Origin: Faecalibacterium longum CLA-AA-H243 | GTDB taxonomy: Bacteria; Bacillota; Clostridia; Oscillospirales; Ruminococcaceae | Direction: 5' to 3' | Length of the DNA: 64,000 bases | NCBI RefSeq assembly: GCF_020687245.1 | Contig: NZ_JAJEQG010000002.1 | Span: forward strand, 1-64,000 | In this document: piece by piece, positions 51,221 to 61,074 of the stretch | Numbering within the stretch: the stretch's first letter is position 1 | How the letters are laid out: every line of letters starts with the position of its first letter | Translations under genes and position numbers: made by a program | Notes under the pieces: model-generated | Database searches by the model: none | What the model was told of the DNA's origin: nothing | The model's input: the letters and a program-made list of their open reading frames with translations, nothing else

Positions 51221-51628
51221 ATGGATTGCATCGACCTTTTCAAGCGTGCCGCCATGGCACTTCAGACCGACTCCCGCTATCTGGCTATGGACCAGGCCCG
51301 CAAGATGAACGACAAGGACGAGGAACTGCAGAACCTTATCGGTGAGTTCAATCTGGCCCGTATGGACCTGAACAACGAGATCGGCAAGCCCGAGCGCAGC
51401 GATGAGCGCATCGCCGAGCTGAACCAGAAGGTGAACGACCTCTACGGCAAGATCATGGCCGACGACGGCATGGTGGCCTACAACGAGGCAAAGCGCGACT
51501 GTGAGGCCCTCGTGAACTATATCGACGCCATCATCAACACTGCAATGAACGGCGGCGACCCCATGACCGTGCAGGAGCCTTCCGCTTCCTGCACCGGTAG
51601 CTGCTCCACCTGCGGCGGCTGCCACTAA
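51221..51628 (+). CDS. YlbF/YmcA-family protein with Cys-rich tail
   Basis: A 135-residue helical protein (MALQTDSRYLAMDQARKMN; LQNLIGEFNLARMDLNNEIG) of the YlbF family, ending in CTGSCSTCGGCH, four closely spaced cysteines that could hold an iron-sulfur cluster or zinc. In Bacillus YlbF works with YmcA and YaaT to tune RNase Y and Spo0A activation, and ymcA also neighbours the miaB homologue there. AAAGGAG precedes the ATG. Confidence 0.87.
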   Translation: MDCIDLFKRAAMALQTDSRYLAMDQARKMNDKDEELQNLIGEFNLARMDLNNEIGKPERSDERIAELNQKVNDLYGKIMADDGMVAYNEAKRDCEALVNYIDAIINTAMNGGDPMTVQEPSASCTGSCSTCGGCH

Positions 51629-51646
51629 GGCTTAAACCATGAAACA

Positions 51647-51681
51647 CAAAACGCGGCTGTGCAATGCAGGGCCGCGTTTTG
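51647..51681 (+). terminator. Terminator after ylbF
   Basis: CAAAACGCGGC pairs with GCCGCGTTTTG; this separates miaB-ylbF from mutS. Confidence 0.8.
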
Positions 51682-51739
51682 CTTGCAACAGGCGGTTTTG
51701 GATGGCAAACCGACAACTAGGGGAGGAAGGTGAACGGTC

Positions 51740-54355
51740 ATGGCAGAGCTTTCGCCCATGATGCAGCAATATCTGGAGATCAAAAAACAACATAAGGATG
51801 AGATTCTATTCTACCGCATCGGTGACTTCTACGAGATGTTCTTCGACGATGCGCTCACAGCTTCGCGGGAGTTGGATCTGACCCTCACGGGCAAGCAGTG
51901 CGGCCTTGAAGAGCGTGCGCCCATGTGCGGCGTACCATTCCACAGCTACGAGGGCTATGTGGCCCGCCTCATCTCGAAGGGCTATAAGGTCGCCATCTGT
52001 GAGCAGGTGGAAGACCCGGCAAAGGCCAAGGGCCTCGTCAAGCGCGACATCATCCGCGTGGTCACGCCCGGCACCGTCATTGAGAGCAGTATGCTTCAGG
52101 ATGACAAAAACAACTATATTGCGAGTGTTTTCCTGAAAGGCGGTGCAGCAGGCCTCTGCTTCGCGGACGTTTCCACCGGCACGGCCCATATCACAGAGCT
52201 CAAGCGAGAGAAGATCGCCCCGGCGGTCATTGCGGAACTCTGCCGCTACAACCCCAGCGAGGTGCTGATGAATCCGGGCCTGCTGGACTGCCGGGAGATC
52301 ACTGCCTACATCAAAAAAAATATGAACTGCGCCGTCGAGCTGGTGGAAGAGGAGCGGTACGCCCCGGGCCTCGTGGCCATCTCCCTCGAGAACCAGTTTG
52401 GCCGCGACTGGGCCGCAAAGACCGGTATCACAGAAGACGGCCTTGTCCGCTTTGCAATGGCCGCGCTGCTGGAATATCTCCATGATACGCAAATTAAAGG
52501 CGTCGAGCGCCTGAAAACGGTCATCACGTATAATGAAGCCCAGTTCATGCGGCTGTCGCAGGTCACCCGGGCCAACCTCGAGCTCACCGAGACGCTGCGG
52601 GGCCGCGAAAAGCGGGGAACGCTGCTCTGGGTGCTGGACAAGACCAGCACCGCCATGGGCAAGCGGATGCTCCGCAGCTGGATCGAGCAGCCGCTCATTT
52701 CCAGCGCCGCCATCAACCGCCGCCTCAACGCGGTGGAAAGCCTCGTGAACCAGACCATGCAGCGGGGCGATTTGATCGAACAGCTCCACTACATCGCTGA
52801 CCTCGAGCGCCTGATGACCCGCGCGGTCTACGGCTCCGCCACCCCCAAGGAGATCTACACGATGGCCCAGACCTGTGAGCGCCTGCCGGAACTGCGGGCG
52901 CAGGCCGAGAGCTGCAGCTGCCCGGAGTTGACTGCGCTTGCGGGACAAATCGACCTGCTGGACGATGTGAAGACGGCCATCCTTGCCGCCATCGACCCGG
53001 AAGCGCCCTCCACCCTCAAGGACGGCGGCGTCATCGCCAAAGGCTACCACCCCGAGGTAGACGAGCTGCGCTCCATCCGCGACAACACCAAGGGCGTCCT
53101 CGCTCAGCTGGAAACGCGCCTGCGGCAGGAGACCGGCATCCCCAAGCTGAAAATCGGCTACAATCACGTCTTCGGCTACTACATCGAAGTCAGCAACTCC
53201 TATAAATCCATGGTCCCCGAGACCTATATCCGCAAGCAGACCCTCACCTCCGGTGAGCGCTATATCACCCAGGAGCTGAAAGAGCTGGAAAGCAAGATTT
53301 TAGGTGCGCATGAGCGTCTCATTGCGCTGGAGCACCGGCTCTTCTCGGAACTGCTGGAAACGATCGGCGGTCAGCTCGACCGCATCCAGCGGACGGCAAA
53401 TGCTGTGGCCGAGCTGGACGTGCTGGCGGCGCTGGCGCAGGTGGCCGCTGAAAACAACTACTGCCGCCCTGTGGTGGATGACAGCGACGAGCTGACCATC
53501 ACCGAGGGCCGCCACCCGGTGGTCGAGCAGATGCTGAAAGGCAGCCTCTTCGTCCCCAACGATACCAGGCTCAACTGCACCACTGACCGCTGTCTCATCA
53601 TCACTGGCCCGAATATGGCAGGCAAATCGACGTATATGCGCCAGAACGCCCTTATCGCTCTGATGGCACAGATCGGCTCCTTCGTCCCAGCGTCCAGCTG
53701 TCATGTGGGCGTCGTGGATGCCATCTTTACCCGCATTGGCGCATCGGACGACCTTGCCGCCGGCCAGTCCACCTTCATGGTCGAGATGACCGAGGTGGCC
53801 GAAATTCTCAAGAACGCCACACCCAAGAGCCTCGTTGTGCTGGACGAAATTGGCCGCGGCACCTCTACTTTCGACGGCATGAGCATCGCCCGGGCCGTCG
53901 TGGAGCACATCTCCGACCCGGCCAAGGGCCTCGGCTGCAAGACCCTCTTCGCCACCCATTACCACGAGCTGACTGACCTGGAAGGGGCCATCGAGGGCGT
54001 CAAAAACTACAACATCGCGGTCAAAAAGAGGGGAGAGGACATCACTTTCCTCCGCCGCATCATTCGCGGCCCCGCCGACGACAGCTACGGCATCGAGGTG
54101 GCGAAGCTGGCCGGTCTGCCCGGCACCGTGACGCGCCGCGCCCACGAGGTGCTGCGCACTCTGGAAGCGTCTGCTCCGAAGAACAAGGTGGAGCAGATGG
54201 ATTTCGACGCCCTGCAGGAGTATTCTTCGCCTGCCGTCCCCAGCGAGATGATGGAAAAGCTCGAGGCATTGGACGTTGAGACCCTGACCCCCATCGAGGC
54301 ACTGAATTTCCTGTATGAGCTGAAAAAGACCCTGAGCGGCAGCCTGAATGGCTGA
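51740..54355 (+). CDS. mutS: DNA mismatch repair protein MutS
   Basis: An 871-residue protein of normal length. The mismatch-recognition Phe-x-Glu lies in YRIGDFYEMFFDDA (~30). Connector, lever and clamp domains follow, and the ABC ATPase has ITGPNMAGKSTYMRQ (Walker A), SLVVLDEIGRGTSTFDG and FATHYHEL. A C-terminal helix-turn-helix tail is present. AGGGGAGGAAGG precedes the ATG. It leads the mutS-mutL-miaA run on one strand. Confidence 0.97.
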   Translation: MAELSPMMQQYLEIKKQHKDEILFYRIGDFYEMFFDDALTASRELDLTLTGKQCGLEERAPMCGVPFHSYEGYVARLISKGYKVAICEQVEDPAKAKGLVKRDIIRVVTPGTVIESSMLQDDKNNYIASVFLKGGAAGLCFADVSTGTAHITELKREKIAPAVIAELCRYNPSEVLMNPGLLDCREITAYIKKNMNCAVELVEEERYAPGLVAISLENQFGRDWAAKTGITEDGLVRFAMAALLEYLHDTQIKGVERLKTVITYNEAQFMRLSQVTRANLELTETLRGREKRGTLLWVLDKTSTAMGKRMLRSWIEQPLISSAAINRRLNAVESLVNQTMQRGDLIEQLHYIADLERLMTRAVYGSATPKEIYTMAQTCERLPELRAQAESCSCPELTALAGQIDLLDDVKTAILAAIDPEAPSTLKDGGVIAKGYHPEVDELRSIRDNTKGVLAQLETRLRQETGIPKLKIGYNHVFGYYIEVSNSYKSMVPETYIRKQTLTSGERYITQELKELESKILGAHERLIALEHRLFSELLETIGGQLDRIQRTANAVAELDVLAALAQVAAENNYCRPVVDDSDELTITEGRHPVVEQMLKGSLFVPNDTRLNCTTDRCLIITGPNMAGKSTYMRQNALIALMAQIGSFVPASSCHVGVVDAIFTRIGASDDLAAGQSTFMVEMTEVAEILKNATPKSLVVLDEIGRGTSTFDGMSIARAVVEHISDPAKGLGCKTLFATHYHELTDLEGAIEGVKNYNIAVKKRGEDITFLRRIIRGPADDSYGIEVAKLAGLPGTVTRRAHEVLRTLEASAPKNKVEQMDFDALQEYSSPAVPSEMMEKLEALDVETLTPIEALNFLYELKKTLSGSLNG

Positions 54356-54380
54356 TTTTATTTGAAACGGAGGGAAACGA

Positions 54381-56522
54381 ATGGCAGAGATACACGTTCT
54401 CGACAAGCACACGGCAGAACTTATTGCCGCCGGTGAGGTGGTTGAGCGGCCCGCATCGGTCGTCAAGGAGCTTCTGGAAAACTCCATCGACGCCGGTGCG
54501 TCTCAAATCACCGTCTCGATCGAGTCGGGCGGCGTTCGTCTGATTGAAATCAGCGACAACGGCACCGGCATCGAGGCAAAATACATCCCCACGGCTTTCA
54601 TCCGCCATGCCACCAGTAAGATTCGGACGGAAGACGACCTCACCAGTATCCACACGCTGGGCTTCCGCGGCGAAGCGTTGGCCTCTATCGCCAGCGTGGC
54701 CCGCGTCGAAGTGCTCACCCGCACCGAGGCCGACGAGTGCGCTTCCCTCTACCGTATTGAGGGCGGGGAAGAGCAGCCCATCGAGCCGGGTGCGCGAGGC
54801 GTCGGCACCACCATCCGGGTCTGTGACCTCTTTTTCAATACTCCTGCCCGGATGAAATTCCTCAAAAAGGATTCCAGCGAGGGTACTTTCGTGGCCGACA
54901 TCATGGGCCATGTGGCCCTGAGCCACCCCGAGGTGAGCTTCAAGTTCATCCGCGAAGGCAAACTGCAGTATGTCACCCCCGGTGACGGCCAGCTCCGCAG
55001 CGCGGCTTATGCCGTGCTGGGCCGGGAGTTCAGCCGTGACCTCGTGGAGGTTGATAACCGTGAGGGTGTTTACCGGGTCTGGGGGCTCATCACCCAGCCC
55101 CGCAGCTGCCGCGCCAGCCGCAGTATGCAGTATTTCTATATCAATGGCCGATATGTCCGCAACCGCACCATGATGGCGGGCATGGAGATGGCGTTCAAGG
55201 GTACCACGATGCAGGGCAAGTTTCCTGGAGGGATCTTGCTTCTTGAGATGCCTGCCGACCTTGTGGATGTCAACGTCCATCCGGCAAAAACAGAAGTCCG
55301 CTTTGCCCGGGAAAACGACATCTTCGACCTCGTCTACCATGCTGTCAAGCTGGCGCTGAGCCAGCCTGGTACAGGGGAAAGACAGTTCGTCTTTGACAGT
55401 GAGAAAGAGAATAATGTATCCAACAAACATGAAAATAGCGGAAATAAAGAAGAAAATACTGTAAAGAACAATAACTTTACAGGACTTTCAGCGGTGATTT
55501 CGGGTCAGGCAGAGCCGGGAAGCCTGCCGCACCCGGAGGAAAAAGCGGCACCGGCAGCGTCTGTGACACCCCGCACGACACAGCCCTCTGCCCCGGAGCG
55601 GGACATCCTCCCGCTGCCCGTAAAAGCTCCGGAAAAGGCTGCGCCGGCATCGGAACACACATGGACAACAGTTGCGGCCTTCGAGCCTCTTCCGATGAAC
55701 GCTGCCCTTCACAGTCCTGAGCCGCCGCAGAAGGAAAGTGTCCTTGAGCCGCCGCCCTTCCGGGCTGCATCCAGTGAGTCACAGCTGGACATCGAGGCAG
55801 ACATCGACCTGCCGGATGTCACCCGCGATCATATGGCCGCGTGGGAGCCTGTTCCGGATGAACCGGAGCGTCCGCCGCTGCCGGAGGCTTCGGATGAACC
55901 TCAGCAGAGCGCAGCCCCGGAGCAGCTGGGCTTTGACGTTCAGGATGGCCCGGAGCCTCTGCGGTATGTGGGCGAGATCTTCCGCACCTATATCCTCGCG
56001 GAGCGGGGCGACGAGATCTGCATCATTGACAAGCACGCCGCCCATGAGCGCCAGCTCTTCGAGAAACTGGCCGCCCACTACGGCGATGTCCCCAGTCAGC
56101 TTCTCCTGGAGCCGCTGGTGGTGGAGCTCTCCGCCGAGGAAAAGACCGTTCTGCTGGCCAACCTCGACCTGCTGGAAAGCGCCGGCCTCGAGGTGAGCGA
56201 TTTTGGCGGCAGCTCGGTCTGCCTGCGCTCGGTCCCCGCTGATGTGGAGCAGAGCAGTGCCGAAGATCTGTTGGTCGAGCTGGCGGCAAAGCTGGCCCAC
56301 GGCAGCCGCGACGCGTTGAACGAGCGGACAGAGTGGGTGCTCCATTCCATCTCCTGCCGCGCCGCCATCAAGGCGGGCGACCACACCTCGCCGCAGGAGC
56401 TGATGGCGCTGGCCGAAAAAATTCTTTCCGGCGAAGTGCCGCCTTTCTGCCCCCATGGGCGCCCCTGCGTTCTAAAACTTACCCGAAAGGAGCTGGAAAA
56501 GCAGTTTGGCCGAATCGTGTGA
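54381..56522 (+). CDS. mutL: DNA mismatch repair protein MutL
   Basis: A 713-residue protein. The GHKL ATPase (~1-330) has ELLENSIDAGAS, ISDNGTGI and TLGFRGEALAS. A long Pro/Ala/Glu-rich linker spans ~335-510, longer than usual. The C-terminal domain keeps the endonuclease motif DKHAAHERQLFE and the zinc-site CPHGRP, so this is a nicking MutL as in most bacteria lacking MutH. It overlaps miaA by 17 bp. Confidence 0.97.
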   Translation: MAEIHVLDKHTAELIAAGEVVERPASVVKELLENSIDAGASQITVSIESGGVRLIEISDNGTGIEAKYIPTAFIRHATSKIRTEDDLTSIHTLGFRGEALASIASVARVEVLTRTEADECASLYRIEGGEEQPIEPGARGVGTTIRVCDLFFNTPARMKFLKKDSSEGTFVADIMGHVALSHPEVSFKFIREGKLQYVTPGDGQLRSAAYAVLGREFSRDLVEVDNREGVYRVWGLITQPRSCRASRSMQYFYINGRYVRNRTMMAGMEMAFKGTTMQGKFPGGILLLEMPADLVDVNVHPAKTEVRFARENDIFDLVYHAVKLALSQPGTGERQFVFDSEKENNVSNKHENSGNKEENTVKNNNFTGLSAVISGQAEPGSLPHPEEKAAPAASVTPRTTQPSAPERDILPLPVKAPEKAAPASEHTWTTVAAFEPLPMNAALHSPEPPQKESVLEPPPFRAASSESQLDIEADIDLPDVTRDHMAAWEPVPDEPERPPLPEASDEPQQSAAPEQLGFDVQDGPEPLRYVGEIFRTYILAERGDEICIIDKHAAHERQLFEKLAAHYGDVPSQLLLEPLVVELSAEEKTVLLANLDLLESAGLEVSDFGGSSVCLRSVPADVEQSSAEDLLVELAAKLAHGSRDALNERTEWVLHSISCRAAIKAGDHTSPQELMALAEKILSGEVPPFCPHGRPCVLKLTRKELEKQFGRIV

Positions 56523-57462
56523 TAAAAATCAGAAGCATCCGGTGCTGGCCGTCGTCGGCCCCACTGCCACCGGCAAGACCGCTCTCGGCGTGGCGCTGGC
56601 CGAAGCTTTCGAGGGCGAAGTCATCAGCGCCGACTCGATGCAGATCTATAAAGGATTAGACGTCGGTACGGCGAAGGTCGCGCCCGACGAGACCCACGGC
56701 GTCCCGCACCATGCGGTGGATATTCTGGAGCCGGATGAGCTCTTCAGCGTGGCGGATTTCGTGACGTTGGCCGGAACGCTCGAGGCTGACATTTCCGCCC
56801 GGGGCCGTCTGCCCATCCTCGTGGGCGGCACGGGCCTCTATGTCCAGAGCTTTTTGTACGGTGTCCGCTTCGCCGCCGAGAAGACGCCGGACGGCCTGCG
56901 GGAACAGCTGGCCGCTGAGCTGGCTGAAAAAGGCCCAGAGGCCATGTACAAAGAGCTGCAGGCTGCCGACCCGGAAGCCGCCGCCGCCATCCATCCGAAC
57001 AATCAGGTGCGGGTCCTGCGGGCGCTGGAACATTTCCGGGCCACCGGCAAGCGTCTGAGCGAGCAGAAAGCCCAGTCCCTCCCGCTGGAGCGGCCCTATC
57101 GTTCACTGGTGCTGGGTCTGGACTTTCCCGATCGCACCCAGCTCTACCGCCGTATCGACCTGCGGGTGGACAAGATGCTGGACGCCGGCCTCCTCGATGA
57201 GGCAAAGCTGGTCTATGACCACCGCCAGACCTACCGCACGGCAGCGCAGGCCATCGGCTACAAGGAGTTCTTCTCCTATTTTGAGGGGACGGCCCCGCTG
57301 GATGCCTGCACCGAAAAGCTCAAGCAGGCCTCCCGCAACTACGCCAAGCGCCAGCTGACCTGGTTCCGCCATATGGACGGCGTGGTCTGGCTGGACGCCT
57401 CTGCGCCGGACGTTACAGCCCGGGCCGTGCAGCTGACCCAAGAATTTTTAGCGAAAGGGTGA
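56506..57462 (+). CDS. miaA: tRNA dimethylallyltransferase MiaA
   Basis: A 318-residue protein starting at a TTG inside the mutL end, with AAGGAG 13 bases upstream; no better in-frame start is visible. The P-loop is VVGPTATGKTALG, and ISADSMQIYKGLDVGTAK and LVGGTGLYVQSFLYG are the substrate-binding segments. It prenylates A37 of tRNAs reading UNN codons, the substrate that MiaB then methylthiolates. Confidence 0.95.
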   Translation: MAESCDKNQKHPVLAVVGPTATGKTALGVALAEAFEGEVISADSMQIYKGLDVGTAKVAPDETHGVPHHAVDILEPDELFSVADFVTLAGTLEADISARGRLPILVGGTGLYVQSFLYGVRFAAEKTPDGLREQLAAELAEKGPEAMYKELQAADPEAAAAIHPNNQVRVLRALEHFRATGKRLSEQKAQSLPLERPYRSLVLGLDFPDRTQLYRRIDLRVDKMLDAGLLDEAKLVYDHRQTYRTAAQAIGYKEFFSYFEGTAPLDACTEKLKQASRNYAKRQLTWFRHMDGVVWLDASAPDVTARAVQLTQEFLAKG

Positions 57463-57468
57463 CCTTTT

Positions 57469-58788
57469 ATGATGGATAGACCACGCTCTGATCCCGGCGC
57501 GTCCAGCGCTTTGGGCAAGCTGGCAGGCTTCGTCATCGCCGTCGTGGTGCTGGCGGGCATCTATGTGGGCTATCAGGCCCTGCAGGTGCTCTTCCCGCCC
57601 AACACCTATGAGACGGCACTTCTTGCCACCGTGGCGGATACGGTGGACGCCGACGGAGTTCTCCTCTTCGATGAGGTCTATGTTCCCGGCGGCGGAACGC
57701 TGGGCTATCTCGCGGCCGACGGCGAGCGCGTCTCGGCGGGGGCTGCAGTAGCGGAGATCTACAGCAGCCCGGAACAGGCGGGCCTCCGCCAGCAGCTCAC
57801 GAGTCTGAACGACCAGATCGAGCTTCTGCAGCGCTCTCAGAATACCACCGCCACCCAGCTGGATTCTCTGAAAAAAGAGCGGGCGTCCGCGCTTTATGAT
57901 ATGATGGATGCGCTGGACAGCTCTGCCTACGACGAGACAGCCCAGGGCGAAGAAAACTACATCCTCGCTCAGAACAAGCTCTGGGTCATCACGGGTGAAG
58001 TCTCGGACTTCTCGGCCCAGATCGCCTCCCTCACTGAGCAGTCGGCGCAGGTGCAGGCCCAGCTGGGAGAGCCGACCCAGATCACCGCCCCTCAGACGGG
58101 TTACTTCATCCGTAACTCTGCCACCGGGCGGCTCAACGCCGGGGCAGACGACATCCTCGCGCTGAACACCACCGACCTGCAGGCGTATCTGAACTCTGAC
58201 CCCGAGCTGCCGCTGGACGGCTGCGCGGGCAAGATCGTCTCGGGCTTTGCGTGGCGGTATGTCGGCCTCTGTTCGGCCAAGGAAGGGGAGAAGCTGCTGG
58301 GCGACAACGGCAAGCCCCTGACCCGCTCGGTGAAGATAAAGTTCCCCGGCCAGATGGAAACGCCCCTCAAGGCCTCCGTCTCCGAGGTGACCATCGACGA
58401 AGCGACCGGTCTGGCCTGCTTTGTCATCACCTGCGAGATCATCAACGGCGATGTGCTGCGGCTCAACCGGGCCAGCGCCCAGATCATCGTGGGCGAGACC
58501 ACCGGCCTGCGCGTCCCCATCGACGCTATCCATTACCTGAAAGAGGACGGTACTGAGTCTGAGACACAGGGCGAGAACTACATCCCGGGCGTCTATGTCA
58601 AATACGGCAATCTTGCCCGTTTCTGCAAGATCGACCCCGTGGATAATGACCATCCGCTGGTGACGGACGGCGAGTACCGCATCGTCATGCCCAGCAGCTC
58701 GGATAAGACAAAAACCGTCAGCGAAGTCCGACTTTACGACGAGATCATCGTCTCCGGACAAAATTTGTATGATGGAAAGCTTTTGTAG
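57469..58788 (+). CDS. HlyD-like membrane-fusion/adaptor protein
   Basis: A 439-residue protein: cytoplasmic start, one membrane helix (~17-42), then a HlyD-type extracytoplasmic part with a barrel/lipoyl segment (ADTVDADGVLLFDEVYVPGG...), a coiled-coil hairpin (~100-185, LRQQLTSLNDQIELLQ and FSAQIASLTEQSAQVQAQL) and a returning beta domain. No partner ABC gene is adjacent. Genes of this kind sit before sepF in several Clostridia, suggesting a role linked to the envelope or division. Confidence 0.78.
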   Translation: MMDRPRSDPGASSALGKLAGFVIAVVVLAGIYVGYQALQVLFPPNTYETALLATVADTVDADGVLLFDEVYVPGGGTLGYLAADGERVSAGAAVAEIYSSPEQAGLRQQLTSLNDQIELLQRSQNTTATQLDSLKKERASALYDMMDALDSSAYDETAQGEENYILAQNKLWVITGEVSDFSAQIASLTEQSAQVQAQLGEPTQITAPQTGYFIRNSATGRLNAGADDILALNTTDLQAYLNSDPELPLDGCAGKIVSGFAWRYVGLCSAKEGEKLLGDNGKPLTRSVKIKFPGQMETPLKASVSEVTIDEATGLACFVITCEIINGDVLRLNRASAQIIVGETTGLRVPIDAIHYLKEDGTESETQGENYIPGVYVKYGNLARFCKIDPVDNDHPLVTDGEYRIVMPSSSDKTKTVSEVRLYDEIIVSGQNLYDGKLL

Positions 58789-58791
58789 TTA

Positions 58792-58820
58792 TTGACATCT
58801 GACGCAAAAAATCAGATAAT
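58792..58820 (+). promoter_or_regulatory. Sigma-A promoter of sepF
   Basis: Consensus TTGACA and GATAAT with a 17-bp spacer. Confidence 0.8.
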
Positions 58821-58899
58821 AGAAAAAGCTATTAGCAACTCTTTTTCACAAAGGGGTGCCAGGCAGCGTGAGCTGCCCGAATGAAAGGAGCAAGTTTCT

Positions 58900-59370
58900 A
58901 TGTCTTTTGTGGACAGCCTGAAAAAAGGGCTTTTCGGCAGTGAGGACGATTACGACGATCAGTACATGGACGACGGTCCTCAGATGGTGAATAACAACAG
59001 CGGTCTCGGCGTCGCAGGCGACGGAGAAGAGGACGAGCCCGAAGAGAGCGCAGCCCCCAAGCGGAACGGCAAGGTGGTCAACATCCATGCTACCACCCAG
59101 CTCAAGGTCGTTCTGGTCAAGCCCGAGCACTTTGAGGATGCCAGCACCATTGCAGACCACCTGAACAACAAGCGCACCGTCGTGCTGAATCTGGAATCCA
59201 CCAACAAGGAAGTTTCCCGCCGTCTGGTGGACTTCCTCTCTGGTGTGGCCTACGCCAACAACGGCCAGATCAAGCGGGTGGCCAACAGCACCTTCATTAT
59301 TACTCCCTACAATGTAGACATCATGGGCGACCTGCTGGACGAGCTGGAGAACAATGGCGCGTTCTATTGA
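58900..59370 (+). CDS. sepF: Cell division protein SepF
   Basis: A 156-residue protein with an N-terminal amphipathic membrane-binding helix (SFVDSLKKGLFG), an acidic disordered linker (~15-50) and the globular SepF domain (VVLVKPEHFEDASTIADHL; VVLNLESTNKEVSRRLVDFL; LSGVAYAN). It tethers FtsZ filaments to the membrane. AAAGGAG precedes the ATG. It overlaps ylmH by 17 bp. Confidence 0.95.
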   Translation: MSFVDSLKKGLFGSEDDYDDQYMDDGPQMVNNNSGLGVAGDGEEDEPEESAAPKRNGKVVNIHATTQLKVVLVKPEHFEDASTIADHLNNKRTVVLNLESTNKEVSRRLVDFLSGVAYANNGQIKRVANSTFIITPYNVDIMGDLLDELENNGAFY

Positions 59371-60175
59371 TACCCAGCAAAGCGCCGTGCGGGGCTTCGT
59401 CCCGGCGCAGAACGATGAGGAACGCTTCCTCATGCGTCATGTCGAGGACCTGGCCCGCGCCGCCTTTGGCCGGGGCATCGCCCGTTATTCGGCGTTTCTG
59501 AGCGACAGGGAACAGCAGCTGGCGCAGGCGGCACTCAACCGTGCCGGTGCGCCGGAGGAAAGCTGCCGCTTCGAGGGCGGCTGGCCCGACGCCGAGCGCC
59601 GGGTGCTCTGCCTCGAGCCGGAAGACTGCTACCCTGCAAGCCCTGTCTGCTGCGTCCGGCTCAGGTGTCGTGCGCTGGCCGGGGCGCAGCTGCCCGTCCA
59701 TAAGGATTATCTGGGCAGCCTGATGGGGTTCGAGCTTCGCCGCGAGGCGCTGGGCGACATCGTCCTGCCGCCGGAGGAGCCGGGTACCGCTTATCTGTTC
59801 GCGCTGGAGCCTGCTGCAGCCCTTATCTGTCAGGAGCTGCGCAGTGTGGGCCGCACCGAGGTGACGGCTCAGCAGCTGGCGTTGGACGAAGTACCGGAGT
59901 TTGCACAGGCAGAGCGCCAGTTACAGACCGCGACCGTATCGTCGCTGCGTCTGGATGCTGTACTTGCCGCCATGCTGCGGTGCAGCCGGGGCATGGCCGC
60001 AGAGCTTGTGGCAGCGGGAAGGGTAGAGATCAACCATCTGCCCGTTTCCAGCGCCCATGCGCCGGTATACGAATCTGATGTGTTCACAGTGCGGGGCAAA
60101 GGGCGCTTCCGCCTCACGGCCCTGCCGGGAAAGAGCAAAAAAGACCGACAAATCATTGAGTTCTTCCAATATTGA
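59354..60175 (+). CDS. ylmH: YlmH-family RNA-binding S4 protein
   Basis: A 273-residue protein with a YlmH N-terminal fold (RYSAFLSDREQQLAQ; VHKDYLGSLMGFELRREALGDI abridged) and a C-terminal S4 RNA-binding domain (RLDAVLAAMLRCSRGMAAE; VEINHLPVSS). YlmH homologues act in rescue of stalled large ribosomal subunits. The order between sepF and divIVA is the standard Firmicutes division cluster. Confidence 0.92.
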   Translation: MARSIDTQQSAVRGFVPAQNDEERFLMRHVEDLARAAFGRGIARYSAFLSDREQQLAQAALNRAGAPEESCRFEGGWPDAERRVLCLEPEDCYPASPVCCVRLRCRALAGAQLPVHKDYLGSLMGFELRREALGDIVLPPEEPGTAYLFALEPAAALICQELRSVGRTEVTAQQLALDEVPEFAQAERQLQTATVSSLRLDAVLAAMLRCSRGMAAELVAAGRVEINHLPVSSAHAPVYESDVFTVRGKGRFRLTALPGKSKKDRQIIEFFQY

Positions 60176-60208
60176 GAAGGACGACTGGATAAACTGGAGG
60201 AGATCATT

Positions 60209-60958
60209 ATGCTGACACCGCAGGACGTGCGCTCTGTCCAATTCGAAAAGAACCTCCGCGGCTACCGTACCGAGGATGTTGACCACTTTCTGGATAAGGT
60301 AGAGCAGCAGCTCGAGCAGGATGCGGAGCAGATGGAGGCCCTGCGCAAGCAGGTGGCCGACCTGACTGCCGAGAACGAGACCCTGCGCCGCAATATGCAG
60401 AGCTATGAGGCCGACGGCGATATGCTCAAGAGCGCCCTCATCAATGCGCAGCGCATGGGCGAAAACGTCATCCGCGAGGCCAACCAGAAGGCCGAAGACA
60501 TCCTGCACCGTGCAAATCTGCGCGGCGACGACATCATCCGGGATGCCAACGAGCTGCTGCAGAAGGCCAGCGACCGCGCCGACGAGATCATCAGTGACGC
60601 CAACGACAAAAAGCTGGCCGAAGAGCGTGAATATGACCGCGTTCGTCTCGAGGTCACCCGCTTCAAGTCCGACGTGCTGAACCTCTACCGCACCCATGTG
60701 GAGTCCCTGAGCCGTCTGCCGGAGTTCCAGCAGAAGGAGGAGGCCCCCGCACAGGATGCCGAGGCTGAGCTGCCCGAAACCGAGGATGCCGATACCACCG
60801 AGGAAGCAGCACCCGCTGCGGACGCTGCCGAGACGGAAGACGCCGCCCTCGAGAAGGCCAGCGAGGACTTCTGGGAGAAGGACGAATCTCAGCTCAAGCT
60901 CGACCCGCCCCCGGCAGACCCCAACGCTGCCTTTCAGGGCGTGAACTTCAGCGAATAA
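60209..60958 (+). CDS. divIVA: DivIVA domain protein
   Basis: A 249-residue protein. The N-terminal lipid-binding motif LTPQDVRSVQFEKNLRGY and EDVDHFLDKVEQQLEQ start a long coiled coil to ~170. The C-terminal 75 residues are acidic and disordered (EETEDAD-like, DAEAELPETEDADTTEEA). It localises to curved membrane and organises the pole or septum. TGGAGGAG precedes the ATG. Confidence 0.94.
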   Translation: MLTPQDVRSVQFEKNLRGYRTEDVDHFLDKVEQQLEQDAEQMEALRKQVADLTAENETLRRNMQSYEADGDMLKSALINAQRMGENVIREANQKAEDILHRANLRGDDIIRDANELLQKASDRADEIISDANDKKLAEEREYDRVRLEVTRFKSDVLNLYRTHVESLSRLPEFQQKEEAPAQDAEAELPETEDADTTEEAAPAADAAETEDAALEKASEDFWEKDESQLKLDPPPADPNAAFQGVNFSE

Positions 60959-60987
60959 TTCCCGAAGCATCGACAGCAAGGCATCAT

Positions 60988-61017
60988 TTGTGTGCCGTAA
61001 AGCTGTTTTGATAAAAT
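60988..61017 (+). promoter_or_regulatory. Possible promoter of ileS
   Basis: TTGTGT and TAAAAT with an 18-bp spacer in the 115-bp gap. No T-box elements fit in this short leader. Confidence 0.45.
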
Positions 61018-61074
61018 AAGCGCGTAGCTGCGCTGTTTGCGATTGCAAAACCAATAGAGGAGAGTGTAAAACCA

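Noticed and set aside
60959-61074. T-box or other amino-acid-responsive leader before ileS
   Set aside because: The gap is about 115 bp and lacks the T-box sequence and an attenuator terminator.
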